A stretch of DNA of 18,839 nt from Ottowia sp. (GTDB lineage: Bacteria > Pseudomonadota > Gammaproteobacteria > Burkholderiales > Burkholderiaceae_C): the NCBI RefSeq assembly GCF_016703145.1, contig NZ_JADJCO010000001.1, forward strand, positions 1 through 18,839. The letters run 5' to 3'. Below the pieces are notes generated by a model. That model saw only the letters and a program-made list of their open reading frames with translations. It was not told the DNA's origin and did not search any database. The translations under genes and the position numbers were made by a program. This document shows, piece after piece, positions 9,491 through 18,118 of this stretch (position 1 is the first letter of the stretch; every line of letters begins with the position of its first letter).

Positions 9491-11006
9491 TCCATCCGAC
9501 GACATCGAGATCCTGAACGCGCGCGAGCACAACCTCAAGAACCGCAGCGTGACATCCCGCGCGGCAAGTTCAACGTCATCACCGGCGTCAGCGGCTCGGG
9601 CAAGTCCACTCTGGCCTTCGACATCCTGTTCAACGAGGGCCAGCGCCGCTACCTCGAATCGCTCAACGCCTACGCGCGCAGCATCGTGCAGCCGGCCGGC
9701 CGGCCCGAGGTGGACGCGGTGTACGGCATCCCGCCCACCGTGGCGATCGAGCAGCGCCTCTCGCGCGGCGGCCGCAAGAGCACCGTGGGCACCACCACGG
9801 AGGTCTGGCACTTCCTGCGTCTGCTGTATGTGAAGCTGGGCGTACAGCACTGCATTCACGACGGCGCCGCCGTGTAGCCGCAAACGCCCGAGCGCATCGC
9901 CGCGCAGATCCTCACGCGCTACCGCGGCCAGACCATCGGCCTGCTGGCGCCTTTGGTCGTCGGGCGCAAGGGCGTGTACACCGAGCTGGCCGACTGGGCG
10001 CGCCCGCGTGGCTTCACACACCTGCGGGTGGATGGCGAGTTTCTGCCGACCACCAACTTTCCGCGCATCGACCGCTTCAGGAGCACACCATCGAGCTGCC
10101 GGTCGATGAGCCTGCCCGTCACCCCCGGCAACGAGGCGCAGCTGCGCGAGTCGCTGGCCCAAGCGCTGGAGCACGGCAAGGGCGTGGTGCACGTGCTGAG
10201 CGACCTGGCCGGCCTGCGCGCGGCGATGATGGCAGGCTCCCGACCGCGCGCATGGCCGCGTCGAGGTGTTCTCTCCACCAAGCGGGCCTGCCCGGCCTGC
10301 GCCACCAGCTACGCCGAGCTCGACCCGCGCCTGTTCTCCGTACATCGACGGCCTCCCGCTGCAGGGGCGCGACGCCGACATCGCGCGCGACCTGCTGCCC
10401 GAGATCAGGAGCCGCCTCGAATTTCTCGAACAGGTCGGCCTGGGCTACCTCACGCTCGACCGCGGCGCGCCCACCCTCAGCGGCGGCGAGGCCCAGCGCA
10501 TCCGCCTGGCCGCGCAACTGGGCAGCAACCTGCAAGGCGTGTGCTACGTGCTGGACGAGCCCACCATCGGCCTGCACGCGCGCGACAACCAGATCCTGCT
10601 GGGCACGCTGAAGGGCCTGCGTGATCTGGGCAACACCCTGGTCGTGGTCGAGCACGACTAAGACACCATTCGCCGTGCCGACCACATCATCGACAGCGGC
10701 CCCGGCGCCGGCGTGCGCGGCGGCCGGCTGGTGGCCGAAGGCCGTGCCGCCGACCTGGAGGCCGCGCCCGATTCGGCGACCGGCCGCTACCTGCGTCACG
10801 CCATGCGCCACCCGCTGCACGCGCGCCGACCGGTGGTGCAGGACAACGCGTGGCTGGCGCTGCAAGGCGCCCACCTGCACAACCTGAAAAATGTCGACGT
10901 GAACGTGCCGCTCAAGCGCTGTGGCGGTCACGGGTGTTTCCGGCTCCGGCAAATCCACCCTGGCGCGCGACGTGCTGCTGGCCAACGTGCAGCGCTCGTG
11001 CGCCAC

Positions 11007-11066
11007 GATTTCAAAGCAAAAGGCTTCTAGCGCCACGCAGAAATCGCGAGCAGCTATGAAACCAAT
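11007..11066 (-). repeat. dispersed-repeat-like insert in uvrA, copy B, opposite orientation
   Basis: On the plus strand this reads GATTTCAAAGCAAAAGGC, then TTCTAGCGCC, and ends near GAGCAGCTATGAAACCAAT. Its reverse complement lines up with copy A at 7651-7710: ATAGCTG near one end, AGCC and TTTTG then TTGAAATC at the other. It interrupts the UvrA segment after the last Walker A of the second half (SGSGKSTLARDVLLANVQR) and before EVDQTPIGKTPRS, where a variable loop is expected. Confidence 0.6.
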
Positions 11067-11913
11067 AGTCATGGCTTGGTCGGCTGCACCGCCTGGACGG
11101 CTACGGCCAGGTCGACCGCGTGCTGGAAGTGGACCAGACCCCATCGGCAAGACCCCGCGCAGCTGCCCCGCCACCTACATCGGCTTCTGGGACACCGTGC
11201 GCCGCCTGTTCGCCGACACGCTGGAGGCCAAGGCGCGCGGCTGGGCCCCGGGCGTTTCAGCTTCAACACCGGCGAAGGCCGCTGCCCGGCCTGCGAAGGG
11301 CCAGGGCGTGCGCACCATCGAGATGAGCTTCCTGCCCGACGTGAAGACGCCCTGCGAGGGCTGCGGCGGCGCGCGCTTCAACCCCGAGACCCTGGCCGTC
11401 ACCTGGCGCGGCCAGAACATCGGCGACGTGTTGAAGATGGAAGTGGACGACGCAGTCAATTCTTGCCAGCATGCCCGCCATCAGCCACCCGCTGCAGCTG
11501 CTGAAGGACGTCGGCCTGGGCTACCTCACCCTCGGCCAGCCCAGTCCGACCCTGAGCGGCGGCGAGGCGCAGCGCATCAAGCTGGTGACGGAATTGAGCA
11601 AGGTGCGTGACGACGTGGGCCGGCGCGGCCAGAAGGCGCCGCACACCCTGTACGTGCTGGACGAACCCACCGTCGGTTTGCACATGCAGGACGTGGAAAA
11701 GCTCATCCACGTGCTGCACCGCCTGGTGAACGGCGGCCACAGCGTGCTGGTGATCGAGCACGACCTGGACCTGATCGCCGAAGCCGACTGGATCATCGAC
11801 CTGGGGCCCGAGGGCGGTGACGGCGGCGGCCTGGTCGTGGCGGCCGGCACGCCGGAGGAGGTGGTGCGCGTAGGCACGCACACGGGGGTGGCGCTGGCGG
11901 GGGTGCTGGCGCG

Positions 11914-13757
11914 CTAACGCTTTGCGAATTCGATGATGGCGCGGTAGAACTTGTCCGAGCCTTCATGCGGATTGTCCGGGCTGAGTTGCATCCGCTGAAT
12001 GGCACTGCTCTCGGCGCCCTTGTACTTGCGCGGGATCACGGAAAGGAGAAAGGGCTGATGAAGCGCGCGCCGCCCTCGTAGTGCGACTGCATGGCGGCAA
12101 GATGCGCGCCGTCACGCTTCCATTGCTGGGGTTGAACTCCGGGCACGCCATAGTCGCTGATCTTGTGGCTGGCCGGAAATCGCGCATCCATGCGCTGTCC
12201 GTGGTGCCGCCATACATGTTCAAACCTTGCTTCCAAGGGGGCGCTGCCCTCCAGCGTAGTGCCCGCGGCGAAGAGCTGCGGATTCCATGAGGAATTGGCG
12301 GTCGGGACGATCTGGTGGGAGTACAGCTTGTCCGCTGGCAGGCCGGCCTTGAGGGCGCGCGCGTGGAACGCCTTCAGGAAGTCGTACACCTGTGATTCCC
12401 TGTACAGGTTCCAGTCGCGTGCCAGCGGGTTGTAGTACACATCCTGCGATGGGCGTGGCATGTCGAGCCAGTAACGCGCGCCGGGCAACTGCTTGGCATC
12501 CTTGAGCCGCGTCAACACAGCGGGACGCGGGGCCTTCACGCGCGACTGATCGCGCGGCACGACGACGAACTCGACCTCGCCCAGCTTGTGGCGCGCGCCG
12601 CCCGACTCGGCGACGACCTGAGCCACGTGTTGGCCCGGCGGAGGGCGCTGTAGTCGAAGTCGTAGCGAAAGCCGGTGTTGGGCGTGTTGATGGACGCCTC
12701 GGCGCGGTACACGTCGAGCCGGTTCAATCCCCGGGGAACGGGGCCGATCAGCTTGCCGTCGATATACAAATCCAGTCGGGTGATGATGCGCTGGGGTCCC
12801 ACAGCCAGCCTGCGATCGGCAGCGTGCCGTCGGCGAAGGCGTCGTAGTGTTCACCGTACGAGGTGAGCTTTTCCTTGCGGATGTCCTTGGCCGGCGCGGG
12901 CACCGCGTCGAACGTGGGATAGGCAAAGCCGTGGCGTGCATTGAACTGCTCGATGGTGTGGTACTTGCCCTGCAGCCACTGGCGAAACCCGGCCACCGAA
13001 CGGGGCTGTAATCGGTGACTTGAATGTGCTGGTAGGCGCCGGTGCCATTCTCGAAGTCGGGAAACAATTGGTGCAGCTCACCCGCCAGCGTGTAGGCCAC
13101 GATGCGGCCCTGCACGGCCTTGGGCAGGGCCTTCATCCGTTTGGCCATGTAGTCCAGCGCCTGGAACCGGTACTTGTTCACCGGGATGGCTGGGTCCGTG
13201 GACAGGGTGTAGGGAATGATGGGGTAGCCGAAATAGCCCAGTTCCAGGGGTTTGCCGTCCCGCAACTGCATCAGGTTGCGTGGATCCTTGCGCAGTTCCG
13301 TCGCCAGGGGGTTGATGCTGTCGAAATGATCCGCCGCGAAATACACCACCACGGGCCGCCGTACCTGGCTGATCACTTTCAGGAAGTCGTCCGCGCGCGC
13401 GGTGTCGATGACCCAGCCTTTCGGTGTGTGCCGATACAGCGCCAGCAGTTGCAATGTGGCCAGATAGCCGACCTGCACGTCGCCCTTGGGGCCGCCCGGC
13501 TCCAGGGTGTCGACCAGGCGCGTGACGGCGGCGGCGCCAGTGAGCTTGCGCTGGCGGCAATAGGCGTAGGCGGCGTCGATGTCTTTCACGCCAGGGTCTG
13601 CCACGGCTTCGTCGCAGAGGTACATGCCTTCCAGATTTGGGGCGATGACCATCGGGGGGCGTTTGGCTGGCGTCGGCTGTGCATGTCCCGGCGTTGCCGC
13701 CAGCAAAAGGCCCGCCAGCGCCGCGGCCCGGAAGAAAGATGCGTGCAGATGCTTCAT
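11914..13757 (-). CDS. exported glycoside-hydrolase-like protein (GH42/clan A-like), frameshifted
   Basis: The N-terminus MKHLHASFFRAAALAGLLLA followed by ATPGHAQP is a clear signal peptide, so the protein is exported. The segment YTLAGELHQLFPDFENGTGAY, followed in another frame by AGFRQWLQGKYHTIEQFNARHG, is the arrangement seen in GH42-type clan A glycosidases. The Glu in AGELHQ is a candidate acid/base, which I infer only. Later parts include LDLYIDGKLIGPVPRGLNRL with INTPNTGFRYDFDYS (a beta-sandwich-like stretch), SQVYDFLKAFHARALKAGLP, LYSHQIVPTANSSWNPQL, FNMYGGTTDS and HYEGGARFISPFSFP. Frameshifts lie near 12990, 12790, 12630, 12215, 12150 and 12040. The start ATG overlaps the GT2 stop (ATGA), and the stop TAG at 11916-11914 overlaps the uvrA stop. 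Corrected length is about 610 residues. Substrate unknown; a surface polysaccharide is plausible from the operon. Confidence 0.6.
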
Positions 13758-14736
13758 GGATTGCTGTCATCCACCTGCCGCTGCAATGAAAGGCTCAGTG
13801 GCTCGGTGGGTATGTTGCTGACGTCGTAGTGCAGAAAGGCGATCAGGCACTGGATGCCGATGAGGATGGGCAGCGCCGCCAGCATCACCGTGCCGCTGGT
13901 GGCGGGATGGCTGGTGCTGCTGCTGACGATCCATTGCCATGCGCCGAACAAGGTGCCCATGAAAACGAGCAGGGCGCCGCACAGGCTGTACAGCGAGCCC
14001 ACGTTGAAATCGCGCACAAGATAGTTGTAGACGTAGCGCCGCCACAGCCGCGAGCAGTTCTTACGCAGGAATTCCGGCAGCACGCGGCTGACCTTGAGGT
14101 GGGATTCCTCGTCCGCATAGACCGCATCCATGGGAACGTCCTTGACCACGGCGCGCACCGTGTTCAGGCGGAACAGCATGTCGGTTTCGAAAAAATAGCG
14201 CTGCTCCAGCTTGTCCAGTGGCAACTCGGACAGCACGCAGGTGCGGGCGGCGGTGTAGCCATTGGTTGGATCCATGATGTTCCAGTAGCCGCAGCTGAGC
14301 TTGGTGAGAAATGACAGCACGGCGTTGCCAAACAAGCGAACCGGCGGCATGCCTTGCATCGACTCGGGGCGGTGAAAGCGGTTGCCCTTGGTGTAATCGG
14401 CTTGGCCACGTCGCAGCGGGCGCACGAACAGAGGCAGGAGGGCCGGGTTCATCTGGCCGTCGCCGTCGATCTTGACCACGATGTCCATGCCGTCGGCAGG
14501 GCAGCTTTGTAGGCAGTGATGATGGCACCGCCCACGCCGCCGGTTCTCGGGGTTGTAGAGCACGCGTACGCGCGGTCGCGATTGTTCTCCTCGATGAAGC
14601 GGCCACTGCCGTCAGGGCAGGCATCGTCCACGGCATAGATGGCTTCTACCTCGGGGCCGATGGCCGCAATCACGCTCAGCACGTGCTGGGTAACCTTGTA
14701 GCATGGGATGGCGACGGCGATGCGCATGGCGTTCAC
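13754..14736 (-). CDS. GT2 glycosyltransferase with C-terminal membrane helices (DPM1/GtrB-like), frameshifted
   Basis: Transfers a sugar from a nucleotide donor, most likely to a polyprenyl phosphate at the inner membrane. The N-terminus MRIAVAIPCYKVTQHVLSVI begins the GT-A fold, then IYAVDDACPDGSG, NPENRGVGGAIITAYKAAL after repair, and KIDGDGQMNP carrying the DxD metal motif. YTKGNRFHRPESM, IMDPTNGYTA and YFFETDMLFRLN follow. Two hydrophobic helices near the C-terminus (ALLVFMGTLFGAWQWIV and VMLAALPILIGIQCLIAFL) fit a membrane-anchored polyprenyl-phosphate glycosyltransferase. Start: a GTG at 14736 overlaps the upstream TGA (GTGA); the ATG at 14727 is the alternative and gives the canonical N-terminus. 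The stop TGA at 13756-13754 overlaps the next ATG. Frameshifts near 14500 and 14545. Confidence 0.85.
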
Positions 14737-15083
14737 CCGTTGGTGGAGGCCAGCGCCACGCCGGCCAAGATCAAGGCGCCGCCCGCCAGCGTGCGCCAGT
14801 GCAAGGGTTCACCCAGCAGCAACCAGGCCAGCGTGGGCACGATGAGGAAGGCCAGGCCCATGAATGGGTAGGCCAGGTGCAGCGGGGCTTGGCGCAGGAC
14901 CCAGATCCAGCCCAGGGTGGTGATGCCATACAGGGCCAGCGAGGTCAGGAGCCAGCCGTTCGTCACCCAGTCCCATACACCGGGTTGCGCGGGCAGGGTA
15001 ATGGCGGCTTTTTTAAACAGCAACTGACCCAGAGAGATGCCGATCACGCAGGCCAGAGTTTGAAGCGTTAGGAAAGGCGTCAT
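14733..15083 (-). CDS. EmrE-like small multidrug resistance family protein, putative lipid-sugar flippase
   Basis: An intact 116-residue frame with four hydrophobic segments: LTLQTLACVIGISLGQLLF, the region around LLTSLALYGITTLGWIWVL, APLHLAYPFMGLAFLIVPTL and the C-terminal LAGGALILAGVALAS. Size and topology fit the SMR/EamA-like family, which includes ArnE/ArnF subunits proposed to flip undecaprenyl-phosphate-linked sugars. A Glu in TM1, required for drug/proton exchange in EmrE, is not evident, and Q20 occurs in that segment instead. Together with the flanking GT2 and GT-C genes this favours a flippase over a drug exporter; that is inference. The start ATG at 15083 overlaps the GT-C stop (ATGA) and the stop overlaps the GT2 GTG. 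Confidence 0.8.
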   Translation of the reverse strand: MTPFLTLQTLACVIGISLGQLLFKKAAITLPAQPGVWDWVTNGWLLTSLALYGITTLGWIWVLRQAPLHLAYPFMGLAFLIVPTLAWLLLGEPLHWRTLAGGALILAGVALASTNG

Positions 15084-17063
15084 GTTGGATTGGTTCGATG
15101 TACAGACGTTTGGTATGAGGCTTCATCGAATGTCGTCGGCCCTATACGGATTGATGGACGATCCTGTTGTGACGAGCGCGTGCGCGGCGCCTCCGGCATA
15201 GTGGACCGTAACAACTGCGCGCCGTGCCAGCGCACAACGGTGCCTGATGGACAGTCAAACAGGAGATTCAAGTTGCCTGATGCTGCAGGGCGGAGTACGC
15301 CATTACCTCGAATAGCGTACAAGTGTGGCTTGCCGTCCAAGATCAGATGAAAAACGGGGCGGGTGCATACCAATTGGTTTCGGGTGAAGGCTGATCAAGG
15401 GACAGGGCAACTGCTTCGCACTGACGGCTGGGCTGCGGGGAGACAACGGTGAGTTTGAACCGCCAGATACCATCCAGGAAGTTCAGTGGCTGCTCCAAGT
15501 CCAGTGGAATGGACAGTGTGCTGGGGCGGGCAGTGAGTTCCCAGCTCTTGGGCGCTGTCACACGGGCATTCTGCATAGTCGGCCTGCCCATGTTAACGTG
15601 GCTCAACATTATTTTGGTGGGGGCCAGGGCGTGTAGGGTCCATGGACCAAGATGCATGCCGAGTGGCTGATCGAGTCAACGATCCTGCTGCAGCCATCAA
15701 CAGACTAACTATGGCTATGCCCGCAAGGACTAGCAGGAGGTGCCGCAAGCCAGGGTGGCCAATCCAGCGCAAAGCATGCGGGCCAAGATGGAGATGCCAA
15801 CACCTGCAAGTGGCATCAGCAGCAGGTCCAGAAGAAAATGTTGTAGCGGATGTTGTAGAGCACGGGCAACAATTGGCCAGCCATGCCCAATGTAAGCAGC
15901 AAAATGAATGCACATAGGCCCAGGCGTCGAGTTGCGCCGTTGTCTTCATTGGGAACCGTCGTGCTCGCGAGCGGATATTTTTGAGGCGCCATTGGCGGTA
16001 AGCAACACACGCGATAGCCCCCATTATTGATAGCCACTCGAACAGGCGGAACTGTCGCAGCTTGGGCTGAAAGCTCAGTTCCTCGGTTCCATAGAACATC
16101 CACGCCTTGAATTTCAACCAGAAGAACGCGACGTTGTCTTGCCAGGAAGTGGATTGGACGATACTGAGCGCGACGCGAGATTGAATTTGATCAGCACGGA
16201 CACGCAGCGGATGACCTTCCGTGGTGGGATCTGCTACACGGGATGTAAGGCCTGCATCGTACTCGAAACCGCCGTAAACTGGCTCCATTCCCATCTTGAA
16301 TGGGCTTACACCATAAAATAGACCCGATCCGGCGCCGGTGCTAATGCCCCAATAACTGAAATAGAGGCCGTTCTTAACGACAACCAAGACAGGTATCGAC
16401 AAGGCCAGGGCCAAGGCCAGAACGGTCTGCCGATTGGCAATGCGGCCCCAGCCAACGCGCAATTGGGGCTTGAGGCGGTACATTACAGCAGACCCGTCAG
16501 CATCACGAATGCCGTGCTGGCATACAGCTGAAATACGGGTCGGATGAGCAGGGTGACGGCCAGCCCTGTGGTCGCCATGGCCAGCCAAGCCAAGGGGCGG
16601 CGATCCGCCAGCATATATTCCGCAACTCCAGTCAGGAACAATAGCAGCCCGAACATATATGGAGGCTCGGTCAGCACCTGAGGGATATAGCTCGCTAGCT
16701 CGGGGAAGCGAACCAACAGCGCTGTGGCCACCATGCCCGCGACTAGGCCTCCGAGCCGCGTGGCCAACCGCCACATCAAAGAACGCACAGCAGGTAGAGA
16801 ATGCTATTGGCCACCTGCGTAATCACAGGATTCGCACCCCATATGGCTGGCCATATATAGCTCAGCGGTGCGACATAAAAGTTTAACGCATCAGTGGTCA
16901 AGTAGGACCAAGGAGCGGCCAGAAATCGTCGTGCGTTGGGTAAATATGTCCAGAAGGCATCACCGTTGAGTTCCGCATCAGGGGAAGGGAAGAAGCGGAT
17001 GAGCTGCTGTGTGGCTATTGCTAGCATCCAGGCCAGCCAAGCAGCTGAGAGCACGCGCCGCAC
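15080..17063 (-). CDS. polytopic GT-C glycosyltransferase (PMT/ArnT-like) with soluble C-terminal tail, frameshifted
   Basis: GT-C enzymes transfer sugars from polyprenyl phosphate on the periplasmic side. After a first helix (AAWLAWMLAIATQQLIRF) comes a loop with DAFWTYLPNARRFLAAPWSYLTTDALNFY, the position of the usual acidic motif. Many membrane segments follow: ANSILYLLCVL, LGGLVAGMVATALLVRF, PPYMFGLLLFLTGVAEYML, LAWLAMATTGLAVTLLIRP, VLALALALSIPVLVVVKNG, LCAFILLLTLGMAGQLLPVL and LRHLLLVLAGIAIVSLLMAA. The last 200 residues are hydrophilic (SHVNMGRPTMQNARV through FHLILDGKPHLYAIRGNG to TSVHRTNPT) and I do not recognise that domain. Only GTG codons offer a start; 17063 is my choice, since the upstream frame is open into the acyltransferase. 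Breaks lie near 16785, 16484 (TAATG), 15950, 15830, 15650 and 15360. The final TGA overlaps the SMR start. Base composition is about 50-55% GC, lower than neighbours. Confidence 0.68.
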
Positions 17064-17123
17064 TTGATCCTGCAGGTACTGGTTTGAAAGAACGGTGCGC
17101 AGGTTGTGCAGGTCGCTGATGGA

Positions 17124-18118
17124 TGTGCCGGCTTTGTGAGGCTTCAGCCGCAATGCATGTTTCTCGATGGTGTGCCAGGACAAGTAAGCAACCAGCAATG
17201 TGGCAAGCGCAGCCATACACAAGGTCGGCACAAAGCCAAATTCGGGCCACAGCCAATGGATGATCGTCTGCTGAATGGGATAAGCAAACAAATAGAGGCC
17301 GTAAGAGGGTCGCCCCAATGACCAAGGTGTTTGATGACGGGTGTGGATGATCTGCCCACGATGATCGTGAGATATGGAACCGCAGTCAGAAAGGCCAGGT
17401 ATTTATATCCGGTCAGCCATAGCATGCCACGACGGTGGCCAGGGCCAAACCGATGGGCCAGCGTCGGTTGATCAATGTTGGAGCATGCAAACGGCGAACC
17501 CACGAGAAAGTAGATAACCATTTCCCGCTTGAGTTTCGTCTGCGTGAAAATCGGGGCCAAAGCGGACCTGGTACCAACCACACACACCGCAATGAAAAAC
17601 AGCCAGAGCGCACGAACCTTGAGAAGGCCAATCACGCCGCAGATGGCCAGCAGTACATAACACTGAATTTCAAATGGAATGGTCCAAGGAGCCATTGACA
17701 GCGCGGGGAATCGGGTTGTCGGTGAAGACACGAGCAGACTGCCTTTGCCAACCAGCCAGATATTGCTGAGATAGCTCGCTGTTTCCTGGCTTTTTAGATA
17801 CTGATCCCAGGACATATCTGACACCCAAGTTCCCAGGAGATATGCCGAGATGAGGACGACTGCCGTGTAAGCAGGCCAGATTCGTAGGGCGCGACGTGCA
17901 GAGAACCGAAACACATTTGGATCAACGAGCCAGCTGTTTGTCACCAAGTAGCCACTGATCGTGAAAAATACCAGCACTGCAAAGCCACCCAGCGTGTGGA
18001 TGCCCAGCACGGATGGCTCGAACTGCCCCGTCAACGCGTGATGGTGGCTGTATAAGACTGCGCTCGCGGCACAGATGCGCAGTGCATCGAAATTGTTGGG
18101 TTCGCTGTGACTTGCCAT
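17124..18118 (-). CDS. acyltransferase family 3 (OafA/NodX-like) integral membrane protein, frameshifted
   Basis: These membrane proteins O-acetylate or otherwise acylate surface glycans. The start MASHSEPNNFDALRICAASA leads to the family motif with the catalytic-type His region (VLYSHHHALTG), then TLGGFAVLVFFTISGYLVTNSW and ARRALRIWPAYTAVVLISAYLLG. PWTIPFEIQCYVLLAICGVIGLL, ALWLFFIAVCVVG, LTGYKYLAFLTAVPYLTIIVG and, after a frameshift near 17325, YGLYLFAYPIQQTIIHWLWP and MAALATLLVAYLSWHTIEKHAL follow. The W-HTIEKHALRLKP ending is typical of the family. Frameshifts near 17490, 17430, 17355 and 17325. The ATG at 18118 shares its base with the prfC stop (TAATG). There is no stop before the GT-C coding sequence in the final frame. 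Low GC (32 of 60 in 17881-17940). Confidence 0.82.

Larger units (their letters stand above)
6242..11917 (+). pseudogene. uvrA: double-length UvrA (tandem UvrA-UvrA excinuclease subunit A), heavily disrupted
   Basis: UvrA is the DNA-damage sensor ATPase of nucleotide excision repair. Here two UvrA proteins are joined, about 1890 codons in total. First half: GARQHNLKNLDLDI, Walker A GPSGSGKSSPVFDTL (Pro where Leu or Ala is usual), RSSRSTVGTMTEL, CETCRGFGR, CPDCGGARLKTESL, signature LSGGEVQRINL at about 7860, LDEPSIGLHPRD, VVVEHD, a second Walker A near 8315, CPDCDGRRYRPEILEV and LSGGEAQRLKL at about 9020. Second half from about 9510: AREHNLKN, SGSGKSTLAFDILFNEGQRRY, RKSTVGTTTE, CPACATSYAELDPRLFS, LSGGEAQRIRL, LDEPTIGLHARDN, CEGCGGARFNPETLAV, LSGGEAQRIKL and IEHDLDLIAEADWIIDLGPEGGDGG. 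Roughly two dozen indels and two stops (TAG 9875-9877, TAA 10659-10661) break it. A block of the second half is missing near 10340. Long UvrA proteins of this type occur in several proteobacteria from my recollection. Whether the gene is truly dead or the sequence is noisy cannot be settled here. Confidence 0.85.

Noticed and set aside
14733..15083. Drug exporter call for the SMR protein
   Set aside because: The neighbours are polyprenyl-sugar enzymes and the TM1 glutamate of EmrE is not evident, so a flippase role is preferred.
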